Below, one piece after another: positions 36,748-45,017 of a stretch of DNA of 64,000 nt (position 1 is the stretch's first letter; each line of letters starts with the position of its first letter). Made by a program: the position numbers and the translations under genes. Origin of the DNA: Clostridium saccharoperbutylacetonicum N1-4(HMT) (GTDB taxonomy: Bacteria > Bacillota > Clostridia > Clostridiales > Clostridiaceae); the NCBI RefSeq assembly GCF_000340885.1, contig NC_020291.1:6161001-6225000 (forward strand), in the 5' to 3' direction. The notes beneath the pieces are model-generated. The model made no database searches. It saw only the letters and a program-made list of their open reading frames with translations, and was not told the DNA's origin.

Positions 36748-39033
36748 TTAATATTTCTTTATAGGATACCATTCACTCGGTAATAGCAATTTGTATTTAT
36801 TTGTAGCATATCTATCATCAATAAGTAAAATTCTTCCTTTATCAGTTTCAGTTCTTATAACTCTTCCTACTGCCTGTTGCACTTTATTTATCCCTGGAAA
36901 CACATACGCATAATCATAACCATTTTCATTGTAAAAATCCTTCATTATTTCATTATTCATTGATATCATTGGATAACCAACGCCAACTATAACACTTCCT
37001 ATTAATTGTTCCCCAGGTAAATCTATTCCCTCTGAGAACATCCCACCAAGTACACAAAGCATTAATAGATTTCTATTTTCTTTAAACTTGCTTAAAAACT
37101 CCCTTTTCTCTTCTTCACTCATATTTTGTTTTTGCTTTACAATTTCAAATTCCTTTATAGTTTCTTTTGTTAATTCATCATATAGTAACTCCATATATAC
37201 ATATGATGGTGAAAAAATTATATAGTTTCCTAATTGTTCTTCTACAAACTTTAAAATTTTGTTTTTTACTAATCCTATTGTTCTTTCCCTATATTTATAT
37301 CTTATATTAATTGGACTCAAATACACATTTAAATTTTCTCTTTTAAATGGTGATGGAAGTTTCAATCTATAGGTTTCATCATTTCCTCCAAGCATATTGA
37401 CATAATACATTATCGGCGATATAGTTGCTGAAAAGAAAATTGCAGAATAACATTTTGATAGATATTCCTTTAAATTTTTTGCTGGATTTACGCAATATAA
37501 CGTAAGCTTCAAATCTTGTGCTTCCTTTTCAATAGATGTCCTGTAATTCTCATCATATAATTGCATGGTGGAAATAAAAGCATTTATATCAAAATATAAT
37601 TGTAGTATCTCTCCATATCCTTCAAATCTATTTCCTCTTATTAAAATTTCTTCACTTTCTTTTAGGTACAGCTGTAAATATTTAATTAAGTCTTTAGGTT
37701 CTTCAACTTCATAAAACCATTCTACGCTCTTATGCTCACACTCATTTCTCAAATCAATAAAATAACTATTTATTTTACCCAATACTGAATGTATTTTACT
37801 AAGTTTACCTTTAGCAATCTTCTTACATTCCATTATTTTATCCTTTGATAAAGATGCCGAATACATCATTCTTGCTCTGTCTATTAAATTATGTGCCTCA
37901 TCAATAAGAACTATATTTCCCTTATTCTCTAAAATTCTTCCTAATGATACTCTTGGATCAAAAATATAGTTATAATCGCCTATAATCCCATCACAATACA
38001 TGCTTAAATCTAAAGAAAGTTCGAAAGGACAAACCTCATATTTTTCAGCATAATTTTGTAATATTTCCGAGGAAATCCTATCCTCACCCTCAATAATATC
38101 TAATATTACTTTTTTTACCTTACTATAATAATCTTTCGCATATATACAGTTTTCTGGGTTACAATCAAACTCCTTATTTATGCATATTTTTTCTTTTGCC
38201 ATAATTGTAATACTTATAAATTTTAAGCCACCTTGCCTGAGTTTATCATAAGTATCTTCTGCAACCTGCCTGTTAATTGTCTTCGCTGTTAAATATATTA
38301 TTTTTTCTCCAATTCCACTCCCTAAAGCTTTTACTGCTGGAAATATAGTTGATATTGTTTTACCTATTCCTGTTGGAGCTTGAGCAAACAACATTTCTTT
38401 CTCTTTAATCGTCTGATATGCTATATTTATTAATTTTCTTTGACCTTCTCTATATTTTTCAAATGGAAATTCAAGATCCTTTATGGACTCATTTCTATTA
38501 CTCATCTTCTTATATATTAAAATACTAAATCTTTCATACTCTTCTAATAGCTTTAAGGTAAATTCCTTCAATTCATTTAAAGTGAATTTCCTTTCAAAGC
38601 TTTTAACCTCATCTGTCTCAAGCTGTACATAAGATAACCTTATATGTAATGTATCTATTTTATTATCCTCACCATAAATTAATGCATATACTTTTGCTTG
38701 AGCCCAATGAACTTCATTTGAGTCATCGATATATGAAAAATTTTTATATGTAGATTTAATTTCCTCAATAATTATTTTATCATCTTCATTTATTATTCCA
38801 TCCGCTCGTCCCTCGATATTAATAACACTTTTTTTCATTTCAAATTCATGAGTCAAATAGACTTCTTTTTGATAATTTTCATAAATCTTGCCATTATCTT
38901 CTTGAAGTTTTTGATGTGCTTTTGTACCTTCTAAAGCTCTGCCATTTCCTGAAAACCTATTATCTATATCACCTTGTTTTAAACAAAATTCTACTAAGTT
39001 TCTTACAGATTCTTTTATAATAATTTTATCCAT
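36748..39033 (-). CDS. PD-(D/E)XK nuclease - XPD/DinG-type helicase fusion
   Basis: A 761-residue two-part protein. Residues about 1-190 look like a Cas4/RecB-type nuclease: GRADGIIN supplies the Asp and IIIEEIKST the E-x-K. From about 200 it is a superfamily 2 helicase of the XPD/DinG group: AQAPTGIGKTISTIFPAVKA (Walker A), VLIDEAHNLIDRARMMY (DEAH), FFSATISPI, and VQQAVGRVIRTETDKGRILL. Cys residues around KICINKEFDCNPENCIY and VCPFEL fit an iron-sulphur cluster, though the fit is approximate. The ATG follows GGAG at 8 bp. It stands alone. A DNA repair role is inferred; no CRISPR genes are nearby. Confidence 0.9.
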   Translation of the reverse strand: MDKIIIKESVRNLVEFCLKQGDIDNRFSGNGRALEGTKAHQKLQEDNGKIYENYQKEVYLTHEFEMKKSVINIEGRADGIINEDDKIIIEEIKSTYKNFSYIDDSNEVHWAQAKVYALIYGEDNKIDTLHIRLSYVQLETDEVKSFERKFTLNELKEFTLKLLEEYERFSILIYKKMSNRNESIKDLEFPFEKYREGQRKLINIAYQTIKEKEMLFAQAPTGIGKTISTIFPAVKALGSGIGEKIIYLTAKTINRQVAEDTYDKLRQGGLKFISITIMAKEKICINKEFDCNPENCIYAKDYYSKVKKVILDIIEGEDRISSEILQNYAEKYEVCPFELSLDLSMYCDGIIGDYNYIFDPRVSLGRILENKGNIVLIDEAHNLIDRARMMYSASLSKDKIMECKKIAKGKLSKIHSVLGKINSYFIDLRNECEHKSVEWFYEVEEPKDLIKYLQLYLKESEEILIRGNRFEGYGEILQLYFDINAFISTMQLYDENYRTSIEKEAQDLKLTLYCVNPAKNLKEYLSKCYSAIFFSATISPIMYYVNMLGGNDETYRLKLPSPFKRENLNVYLSPINIRYKYRERTIGLVKNKILKFVEEQLGNYIIFSPSYVYMELLYDELTKETIKEFEIVKQKQNMSEEEKREFLSKFKENRNLLMLCVLGGMFSEGIDLPGEQLIGSVIVGVGYPMISMNNEIMKDFYNENGYDYAYVFPGINKVQQAVGRVIRTETDKGRILLIDDRYATNKYKLLLPSEWYPIKKY

Positions 39034-39098
39034 AATATTGTCTCCACTATTTAACATGCTAAATTAAAACTTCCAAAATATTTATTTTATATGAAAAA

Positions 39099-39145
39099 AC
39101 TTACTCAATCAGTCCTCTAAAATTATAGATACCAATTAAGTAAGT
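39099..39145 (-). terminator. Terminator of the DUF1836 gene
   Basis: ACTTACTCAAT and ATTAAGTAAGT pair with one mismatch around a 25-base loop; the minus strand then reads TTTTTTCAT. Confidence 0.6.
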
Positions 39146-39164
39146 ATTTCTAAATTATTTATAA

Positions 39165-39755
39165 CTACTCTGTTTCATATTCATTAACTATTTTTTGAAC
39201 TAGTTTTTTTATAACACTTGCTTCTGCAATTAACGATAAAACTAATAGAAAAATTTTTATTCTTTCCTTATCTTTATCTTTCAAATTAAAAGTCTTAATA
39301 ATTTCTTCTAATTTATCTTCACTTGCTAAAGATGTAATTAAATTATTCTCCAAGCTTTCTTTTTGAATTTGAATAAAAGTCTTGTAAGTTTCTTCCCATG
39401 CTAAAATATCATCATTTCTATCATTTATTTCATTAAAAGCAAGTCTAAATACTTTTTTTATTTCTTCTGTCGTTAAAATAGGTCTCATATATCCAAGCAA
39501 TACTAATTGTGTCAAATGAGTTTTTGTATATCCTCGCTTTTTACCATCCTCTGGTTTGGTTATCACTTCACTTTTAGTATAGTTTTGAACTATATTGTTA
39601 GTAAACTTTTCATCCAAAAATTTATCATTTAAATAATCAATTACTTGTGATAAAAATAAATCGTACTTAGGAAAATCTTCATATGAAATCAAACTATTTT
39701 TCGATATTTCCTCAGCTAATTCTTTAATATAATTTGAATCAAAATTTTTCCCCAT
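39165..39755 (-). CDS. DUF1836 family protein
   Basis: A 196-residue soluble protein. YEDFPKYDLFLSQVIDYLND and the central KRGYTKTHLTQLVLLGYMRPILTTEEIKKVF segment are DUF1836 hallmarks; the middle part looks like a MerR-type winged-helix region. The C-terminus is hydrophobic but without a clear membrane helix. Probably a transcription regulator, unproven. The ATG follows AGGTGT. It ends at a terminator and faces a 0.56-kb gap upstream, divergent to abrB. Confidence 0.75.
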   Translation of the reverse strand: MGKNFDSNYIKELAEEISKNSLISYEDFPKYDLFLSQVIDYLNDKFLDEKFTNNIVQNYTKSEVITKPEDGKKRGYTKTHLTQLVLLGYMRPILTTEEIKKVFRLAFNEINDRNDDILAWEETYKTFIQIQKESLENNLITSLASEDKLEEIIKTFNLKDKDKERIKIFLLVLSLIAEASVIKKLVQKIVNEYETE

Positions 39756-40153
39756 TCTTTACACCTATTCTTTCATTGAACTTTATGCATACATTATATA
39801 GTAATTATCAACTTATTACAAGTTACATTAAACACCATTTATTTTATCTTATTTCACATTATTGATAACTATTAAGATATTAATAATTTTAATTCTAATT
39901 TGCATTAGAGCTCTTCTCCATACCTATTTAAAAAATATCTAATTTATGTAATTAATCGACATTATTTCTTACATAACCTTCCATTCCACAAAAAGCCGTT
40001 TTTATTACTTTTTTGTTCATTTTTCTATGTATTTTTTTAATTATTCTATTTTTTATTCACCAACTATTATATATAACAACTCAACTTTAATATTTACAAC
40101 ATTATAAAAAACTTTTTTTCCAATTCTCCTATCAAATTGTCAAAAAAATCCAC

Positions 40154-40182
40154 TTGACTTTTCTAAAATATGGTAGTATATT
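40154..40182 (+). promoter_or_regulatory. Upstream abrB promoter (P1)
   Basis: TTGACT (40154-40159) and TATATT (40177-40182), 17-bp spacer. Confidence 0.55.
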
Positions 40183-40245
40183 TTACTTAAGATGTTTATT
40201 AAAGTTGAATTTTGTAATTTTTTATAAATTTTTTGAAAAAATCCA

Positions 40246-40274
40246 TTGACTTTATATTACATCCTTGGTAATAT
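40246..40274 (+). promoter_or_regulatory. Downstream abrB promoter (P2)
   Basis: TTGACT (40246-40251) and TAATAT (40269-40274), 17-bp spacer; start point near 40281, 36 bp ahead of the abrB ATG. Confidence 0.65.
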
Positions 40275-40286
40275 ATCATAGTAGAA

Positions 40287-40293
40287 TGTCGAA
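40287..40293 (+). promoter_or_regulatory. Spo0A box in the abrB leader
   Basis: TGTCGAA is the core Spo0A box. It lies just after the P2 start point, the same arrangement by which Spo0A~P represses abrB in Bacillus. Confidence 0.65.
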
Positions 40294-40316
40294 TAATGGA
40301 ATGAGGAGGAATTTTT

Positions 40317-40562
40317 ATGAAATCAACAGGTGTAGTTAGAAGAGTAGACGAATTAGGAAGAATAGTTATTCCTATAGAACTTAGAAGAACTCTAGATATT
40401 GCTGAAAAGGATGCATTAGAAATTTATGTAGACGGAGAGCAAATCATCTTAAAGAAATACGAGCCAGCTTGTATCTTCTGTGGTGACGCTAGAGATGTTA
40501 TCAACTATAAAGGTAAAAATATCTGTACAAAATGCTTAGACGAAATTAAAGCTAACAGATAA
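40317..40562 (+). CDS. abrB: AbrB-type transition-state regulator
   Basis: An 81-residue DNA-binding protein. The N-terminal swapped-hairpin domain is typical (MKSTGVVRRVDELGRIVIPI, ELRRTLDIAEKDALEIYVD). The C-terminal part has CIFCGDARD and CTKCLDEI, a four-Cys pattern common in clostridial and Bacillus AbrB/Abh proteins. AbrB represses stationary-phase and sporulation genes during growth. The ATG follows GAGGAGG. Two promoters and a Spo0A box precede it. Gene order (rsmI and the tRNA methyltransferase next to abrB) is conserved with the Bacillus yabB-yabC-abrB region. Confidence 0.95.
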   Translation: MKSTGVVRRVDELGRIVIPIELRRTLDIAEKDALEIYVDGEQIILKKYEPACIFCGDARDVINYKGKNICTKCLDEIKANR

Positions 40563-40608
40563 TATTTGATGTAGGTAATTTCCTATCACAAATATAGTAT
40601 TGTTTATT

Positions 40609-40644
40609 AGACTATCTCAGTTCAACTCGAGATAGTCTTTTTTT
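40609..40644 (+). terminator. Terminator of abrB
   Basis: Perfect 10-bp arms AGACTATCTC and GAGATAGTCT followed by a T-run. Confidence 0.9.
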
Positions 40645-40726
40645 ACTTAATAATAACTACAGAAACTATTATTTTACATTAGTATCATCTTAACAAATAT
40701 TTTAATAAATATATTTACAAATTCTT

Positions 40727-41572
40727 TTAAATTTCAGTTGAAAACTTATATACTTCACTCTTAGGTATTTCTCTTTCCTTAGCTACACTCTTTATGGCAT
40801 CTTTCTTATTTAATCCATCATTCATATATTTAATTATATGTTCTTGAATCGATAAATTAATCCATAACTCTCGTTGTTCCTCTTTTATATCTTCAAGTTT
40901 CTTCCCTTCTAGAACTAGAACAAATTCTCCTCTAGGTTTATTCCTAACAAAATATTCTATTGCTTCCTCTAATGTTCCTCTATATATTTCCTCATAAATC
41001 TTAGTCAGCTCTCTACAAACTGCAATTTTTCTGTCACCAAATGTTTCAAACAAAAATGACAGAGTATCCAGCAACCTATGCGGTGCTTCATAAAAAATAA
41101 GTGTTTCTTGACTCTTTAATAATTCGTCAGTGATTCTTTTACGTTCTTTATTCTCTCTAGGTAGAAAACCTCTAAACAAAAACTTTGTAGTATCTAATCC
41201 AGAGTATACTAAAGCCGTTGTTATAGCTGTTGCACCTGGAAGTACTTCAAAATCAATATTTTCTTCTATGCATTTTGAAACTATAACACTTCCCGGATCT
41301 GATATTCCTGGCGTTCCTGCATCAGATACCACTGCAACACTTTTTCCTTCAAATAATAAATCTATAATCTTATTACTTTTATCTTGTTCATTAAATTTAT
41401 GATAACTTATTAATGTCTTTTTTATTTCAAAATGATTTAGTAATTTTAGTGTTTGTCTTGTATCTTCCGCCGCTACAATATCGACTTCACGCAATGTTTC
41501 CAAGGCTCTTAACGTAATATCCTTTAAATTTCCAATAGGAGTTGGTACTAGATATAATTTTCCACTATTCAT
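40727..41572 (-). CDS. rsmI: 16S rRNA (cytidine1402-2'-O)-methyltransferase
   Basis: RsmI methylates the ribose of C1402 in 16S rRNA. The 281-residue protein shows the tetrapyrrole-methylase fold: LYLVPTPIGNLKDITLRALE, VAAEDTRQTLKLLNHF, VSDAGTPGISDPG, and FYEAPHRLLDTL. The C-terminal 50 residues form the helical RsmI tail (LNKKDAIKSVAKEREIPKSE). The ATG follows GGAGGGAG, which overlaps the end of the gene upstream by proximity (one-base gap), so the two are co-translated. Confidence 0.95.
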   Translation of the reverse strand: MNSGKLYLVPTPIGNLKDITLRALETLREVDIVAAEDTRQTLKLLNHFEIKKTLISYHKFNEQDKSNKIIDLLFEGKSVAVVSDAGTPGISDPGSVIVSKCIEENIDFEVLPGATAITTALVYSGLDTTKFLFRGFLPRENKERKRITDELLKSQETLIFYEAPHRLLDTLSFLFETFGDRKIAVCRELTKIYEEIYRGTLEEAIEYFVRNKPRGEFVLVLEGKKLEDIKEEQRELWINLSIQEHIIKYMNDGLNKKDAIKSVAKEREIPKSEVYKFSTEI

Positions 41573-41573
41573 T

Positions 41574-42323
41574 TTACTCCCTCCAATATATCGAATCTAT
41601 TTCTTTGGTATATTTACCACTTTCATCATAAACATATAGTGGCGCATCCCATTTTAGATATGCTCCACCATCTCTTTGTCCTTCAACTAACACAATATTA
41701 GGAGCTTTACCTATTTTAGGGTGAATCATTTTTACTCTCTTCGGCTCAATTTTATATTTTCTCATTATGGTAAATATGTCCGCCAACCTTTCTGGTCTAT
41801 GAATCATGAAAAGTCTTCCATTATCTTTTAATAAAATTCTTGCTGCATATATAACATCCTCTAAATTGCATAATATTTCATGTCTAGCTATAGCCAATTT
41901 GTCATTGGGATTGATAATTCCAGCATTATTTAATTTGTATGGTGGATTCACAGTAATAACATCAAATTTTTTTAGCTTCTTTAGATACTCTATGTTTTTT
42001 AAATCTTCATTAATAAAAGAAACCTTTTCTTCTAGTGAATTTAATTTTACACTTCTTTTTGCCATATCAACCATTTCTTCTTGAATTTCTAACCCATACA
42101 CACTTTTAGGATTATACTTACCATATATTAAAAATGGAATTATCCCGGTTCCTGTACACAAATCCATAACTTCGTGCTTCTTTTTAACCTGAGCAAAATC
42201 TGATAATAATACTGCATCAATACCAAATTTAAATCCATCTTTCTTTTGTATCAATTGTAATTCCTTAAGCTGTAAATCATCAATAGTTTCATCATCTTTT
42301 ATATATTTCAAATAATTATTCAT
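41574..42323 (-). CDS. TrmN6-like tRNA1(Val) (adenine37-N6)-methyltransferase family protein
   Basis: A 249-residue SAM-dependent methyltransferase. The segment VMDLCTGTGIIPFLIYGKY is motif I, VYGLEIQEEMVDMA motif II, and ITVNPPYKLN carries the NPPY motif of N6-adenine methyltransferases. In E. coli TrmN6 modifies A37 of tRNA1(Val); the Firmicute family (YabB) is less studied. First gene of a two-gene unit with rsmI. Confidence 0.88.
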   Translation of the reverse strand: MNNYLKYIKDDETIDDLQLKELQLIQKKDGFKFGIDAVLLSDFAQVKKKHEVMDLCTGTGIIPFLIYGKYNPKSVYGLEIQEEMVDMAKRSVKLNSLEEKVSFINEDLKNIEYLKKLKKFDVITVNPPYKLNNAGIINPNDKLAIARHEILCNLEDVIYAARILLKDNGRLFMIHRPERLADIFTIMRKYKIEPKRVKMIHPKIGKAPNIVLVEGQRDGGAYLKWDAPLYVYDESGKYTKEIDSIYWRE

Positions 42324-42361
42324 AATATTTTCCTTTACTATAAAATAAACATACCTTTCAT

Positions 42362-42370
42362 ATTATAGCA
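42362..42370 (-). promoter_or_regulatory. Extended -10 promoter of the tRNA-methyltransferase/rsmI unit
   Basis: TGCTATAAT on the minus strand is an exact extended -10 element, 40 bp ahead of the start codon and directly after the terminator of the P60 gene. The -35 is not recognisable. Confidence 0.5.
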
Positions 42371-42388
42371 TCACAAATAAATAAAAAA

Positions 42389-42418
42389 AAGTTCTTCTGT
42401 CTAATGACAGAAAAACTT
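42389..42418 (-). terminator. Terminator of the NlpC/P60 gene
   Basis: 13-bp arms (42389-42401 and 42406-42418, core TTCTGTC) with one wobble and a TAAT loop; the minus strand continues with a T-run of eight. Confidence 0.85.
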
Positions 42419-42459
42419 AGTCTTGAAATCAGATATTAACAACTAACTTCTTATGTTTA

Positions 42460-43692
42460 CTAATTAAGAATTCTTCTTCCTGCATAGAAACTATATACAG
42501 GACCAACTTTAACAACATCACCAGTTTGTGGTGCATGAATCATTTGTCCATTTCCAACATATATTCCTACATGACCTGCATGAGTAAACACCAAATCTCC
42601 TGGTCTAAGTTGATCTTGACTTACAGCTTGTCCACTATCGACTTGATCATATGTTGTTCTTCCTATCCCTACTCCCGCAGCATTTTGATATACATAACTA
42701 GTAAATCCTGAACAATCAAAAGTTCTTGTACCAGTTGCTCCCCATTCATAAGGTTTTCCCAATTGTGCATAAGCCATATTTAAAATAGCCTGTGCGTTTC
42801 CTGCTGATGGTACTGATACTTTTCCACCTCTGCTTGGTGTTGCTGCTCTTACTTGAGCTTGCTTCTTTTCAGCTATTACTGCCTTTGCTTTCTCAATCTT
42901 ATCATTAATTTCTGATGTAACAATTTCACTCTTAATTTGATTATCTCTAATCTTTCTTAATTGATCTATTGCTGTTTGAAGATCTTCCGCTGAACTATTA
43001 GAATTACTCAACACATCAATTTGAGGCTTCACAATATCTCTCTCTAATTGTGATAAATATTGTGAATCAAAATTCTTCTTTTCATCTTGAGCTTGTTTTG
43101 CTAAAGCTGATGCTTCACTTTTCTTACCTTCTAATTGACTTAAATTAGCTTGTATTTCCTGATTAAGCTTATCTATCTCAGCCTTTTTATCTTCTAGGGA
43201 TTGCATTTTATCATTTAATTCTTGTTTTTTACTTGTAACTTCCTCTATTTGGGACTTATCTTTCCCTACTATTTTACTAACCGCTTCTGCTCTAGTAAAG
43301 AAATCACTTGTTGATTCTGATTCAAGCATAAAATTTAAATAACTGAATTCTAAATCACCGGATTTATACATCTCTTTAACTCTTTGTCCTAATGCTAAAT
43401 CCATTATGTTGATATCTTTTTTACATTGTTCGATATCTTTTGTAGTGTTGTCAATAACCTTATTAATGTTAGCTATTTCTTTTTTATTCTTATCCACCGT
43501 TAATTGTAGTGGTTCTATCTGCGCATCTAAATCGTAAATCTTATTTTGAATGTCCGTTATTTTGCTTTGAATTTCTGCATATTTCTGTCTCGAATCACTT
43601 AACTGTTGACTATCTGGAGCTGCATATACTGGCACTGAACCACCTATAACGATTACGCTCGCTAACATAATAGCTAGAATTCTCTGTCTCAT
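42460..43692 (-). CDS. Secreted NlpC/P60 peptidoglycan endopeptidase with coiled-coil N-terminus (CwlO/PcsB-like)
   Basis: A 410-residue secreted hydrolase. Signal peptide at about 1-24 (ILAIMLASVIVIGGSVPVYA), a long coiled coil (about 30-270, rich in Lys/Glu/Gln heptads), a short linker with SRGGKVSVPSAGNA, then the NlpC/P60 domain with catalytic Cys in FDCSGFTSYVY and His in GHVGIYVGNGQMIHA. CwlO- and PcsB-type enzymes are activated by FtsEX through their coiled coil; ftsEX is at 19.9-21.5 kb. The start is the first ATG after an in-frame stop; the GGAGGGAA ribosome site is 20 bases away, with a small GGTTT-AAACC hairpin between. Confidence 0.92.
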   Translation of the reverse strand: MRQRILAIMLASVIVIGGSVPVYAAPDSQQLSDSRQKYAEIQSKITDIQNKIYDLDAQIEPLQLTVDKNKKEIANINKVIDNTTKDIEQCKKDINIMDLALGQRVKEMYKSGDLEFSYLNFMLESESTSDFFTRAEAVSKIVGKDKSQIEEVTSKKQELNDKMQSLEDKKAEIDKLNQEIQANLSQLEGKKSEASALAKQAQDEKKNFDSQYLSQLERDIVKPQIDVLSNSNSSAEDLQTAIDQLRKIRDNQIKSEIVTSEINDKIEKAKAVIAEKKQAQVRAATPSRGGKVSVPSAGNAQAILNMAYAQLGKPYEWGATGTRTFDCSGFTSYVYQNAAGVGIGRTTYDQVDSGQAVSQDQLRPGDLVFTHAGHVGIYVGNGQMIHAPQTGDVVKVGPVYSFYAGRRILN

Positions 43693-43744
43693 TCATATTC
43701 GGTTTTCCAAACCTTCCCTCCTTCATTTATATACTACCTTTAAC

Positions 43745-43773
43745 ATTATAACACTTTCACTAAAGATAGACAA
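43745..43773 (-). promoter_or_regulatory. Promoter of the NlpC/P60 gene
   Basis: TTGTCT (43768-43773) and TATAAT (43745-43750), 17-bp spacer, with TG ahead of the -10. Confidence 0.7.
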
Positions 43774-43989
43774 TTAATCCATCCTCCAAGATTTTAATTT
43801 ATTTTAATAAAATTTATATATCGTCCATATTCCCCACTATTTCTAAGTTATTCTTTATATTGCTCGTTTTAAGCCAAACCTCCTCCTAAATCTACAAATT
43901 TAACTAATTTATGAGAATAGTATCACTTGTTTCAACTCATATAATTTCTATTTAATTAATCCTACATTAGTTTAAATCTCTCAAAATTC

Positions 43990-44018
43990 TTGACACATGA
44001 ATAACTTGACTATATAAT
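43990..44018 (+). promoter_or_regulatory. Consensus promoter of tRNA-Pro
   Basis: Perfect TTGACA (43990-43995) and TATAAT (44013-44018) with a 17-bp spacer, 13 bp ahead of the tRNA. Confidence 0.9.
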
Positions 44019-44030
44019 TAAATATGTTCT

Positions 44031-44106
44031 CGGGGTGTGGCGCAGATGGGAGCGCGCGTGGTTTGGGACCATGAGGTCGCAGGTTCAATCCCTGTCACCC
44101 CGACCA
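44031..44106 (+). tRNA. tRNA-Pro (anticodon UGG)
   Basis: Acceptor CGGGGTG pairs with CACCCCG, followed by A and an encoded CCA. D-arm, anticodon loop TTTGGGA with TGG, and T-loop GGTTCAATCC are all present. It is a single-gene unit with its own promoter and terminator. Confidence 0.97.
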
Positions 44107-44138
44107 AATTTTATGGCTATTGATGCCATCCCTATATA

Positions 44139-44178
44139 AAACGAGCTTTCTTAAATAACCTATGAAAGCTCGTTTTTC
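44139..44178 (+). terminator. Terminator of tRNA-Pro
   Basis: Perfect 12-bp arms AAACGAGCTTTC and GAAAGCTCGTTT, followed by T residues. Confidence 0.9.
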
Positions 44179-44254
44179 ATATAATGAAATTAAGAATACT
44201 ATTTTTAAGCACATCTAATTTAATTACTTATTAATAATATTATGGAGGTACTTT

Positions 44255-44899
44255 ATGCTTACCAATATAAATGGTGCAATTTTTGATTTGGATGGAACCT
44301 TAGTTGATTCTATGTGGGTTTGGTCTAAAATCGACGTTGACTATCTTAAATCAAAAGGATATAATGCGCCCAAAGATCTTAAAAATGAAATATCACATTT
44401 GAGTTTTACCCAAACTGCTGTTTATATTAAAGAAAAATTTAAACTTGCTGATTCAGTAGAAGAAATGTTACAAGCGTGGCATGACATGGCATTTGATCAT
44501 TATGCCAATAATGTTAAATTAAAATGTGGGGTGAAAGAATTCTTTAATTATTTAAAATCAAAAAAAATTAAAATTGCTTTAGCAACCAGCAACTCCATGC
44601 CTTTGCTTGAAGCTTGTTTAAAAAATAATGGTATCTACAATTATTTTGATTCCATTACTACCACAGATGAAGTTAATAATGGAAAAAATTGTCCAGATGT
44701 TTATTTACTGGCTGCAAAAAAATTAGAAGTTGAACCAAAGAATTGCTTAGTTTTTGAAGATATTTTACCAGCTATGCAAGGAGCTAAGGCAGCCAATATG
44801 AAAGTTGTTGCAGTACAAGATGATGAATGTACAAATTCTAAAGAAGAATTGCTTGAATATGCGGATATATATATTAATTCTTTTTTAGACTTATTGTAA
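44255..44899 (+). CDS. HAD-family hydrolase, beta-phosphoglucomutase/phosphatase-like
   Basis: A 214-residue HAD superfamily IA protein. Motif I is FDLDGTLVDSMWVW (nucleophile Asp), motif II LATSNS, the Lys of motif III is in the GKNCPDVYLLAAKKL region, and motif IV is VFEDILPAM. The helical cap lies at about 18-85. Such proteins dephosphorylate sugar phosphates or interconvert beta-glucose phosphates; substrate not predictable. The ATG follows GGAGGT. Monocistronic. Confidence 0.88.
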   Translation: MLTNINGAIFDLDGTLVDSMWVWSKIDVDYLKSKGYNAPKDLKNEISHLSFTQTAVYIKEKFKLADSVEEMLQAWHDMAFDHYANNVKLKCGVKEFFNYLKSKKIKIALATSNSMPLLEACLKNNGIYNYFDSITTTDEVNNGKNCPDVYLLAAKKLEVEPKNCLVFEDILPAMQGAKAANMKVVAVQDDECTNSKEELLEYADIYINSFLDLL

Positions 44900-44915
44900 T
44901 TTCTAAATTTTAAAC

Positions 44916-44986
44916 GGCAGATTATTCATTCACTGTTGCTAACATATACTGTTTGTACAGAAATTGTATGAATAACCTGCCATTTT
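44916..44986. terminator. Terminator of the HAD gene
   Basis: GGCAGATTATTCAT (44916-44929) pairs with ATGAATAACCTGCC (44968-44981), one wobble, then ATTTTATTG. It sits between convergent genes and may serve both. Confidence 0.7.
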
Positions 44987-45017
44987 ATTGTTTATTTATA
45001 AATTTTAGAAGTAAAAT

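Larger units (their letters stand above)
39756..40316. other. Divergent control region between the DUF1836 gene and abrB
   Basis: No gene seen in this 0.56 kb. The right part holds two tandem abrB promoters and a Spo0A box. The rest is very AT-rich, with long T and A tracts on the plus strand that may bend DNA (for example at 40130-40150 and 40218-40243). Confidence 0.6.
43693..44030. other. Divergent spacer between the P60 gene and tRNA-Pro
   Basis: Apart from the two promoters listed, I see no gene. On the minus strand a perfect AGGAGGAGG stands at 43879-43887 without a following reading frame (TTG GCT TAA only). Confidence 0.5.

Noticed and set aside
36748..39033. Link of the nuclease-helicase to CRISPR or a defence island
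   Set aside because: No cas genes, repeats or other defence genes nearby.
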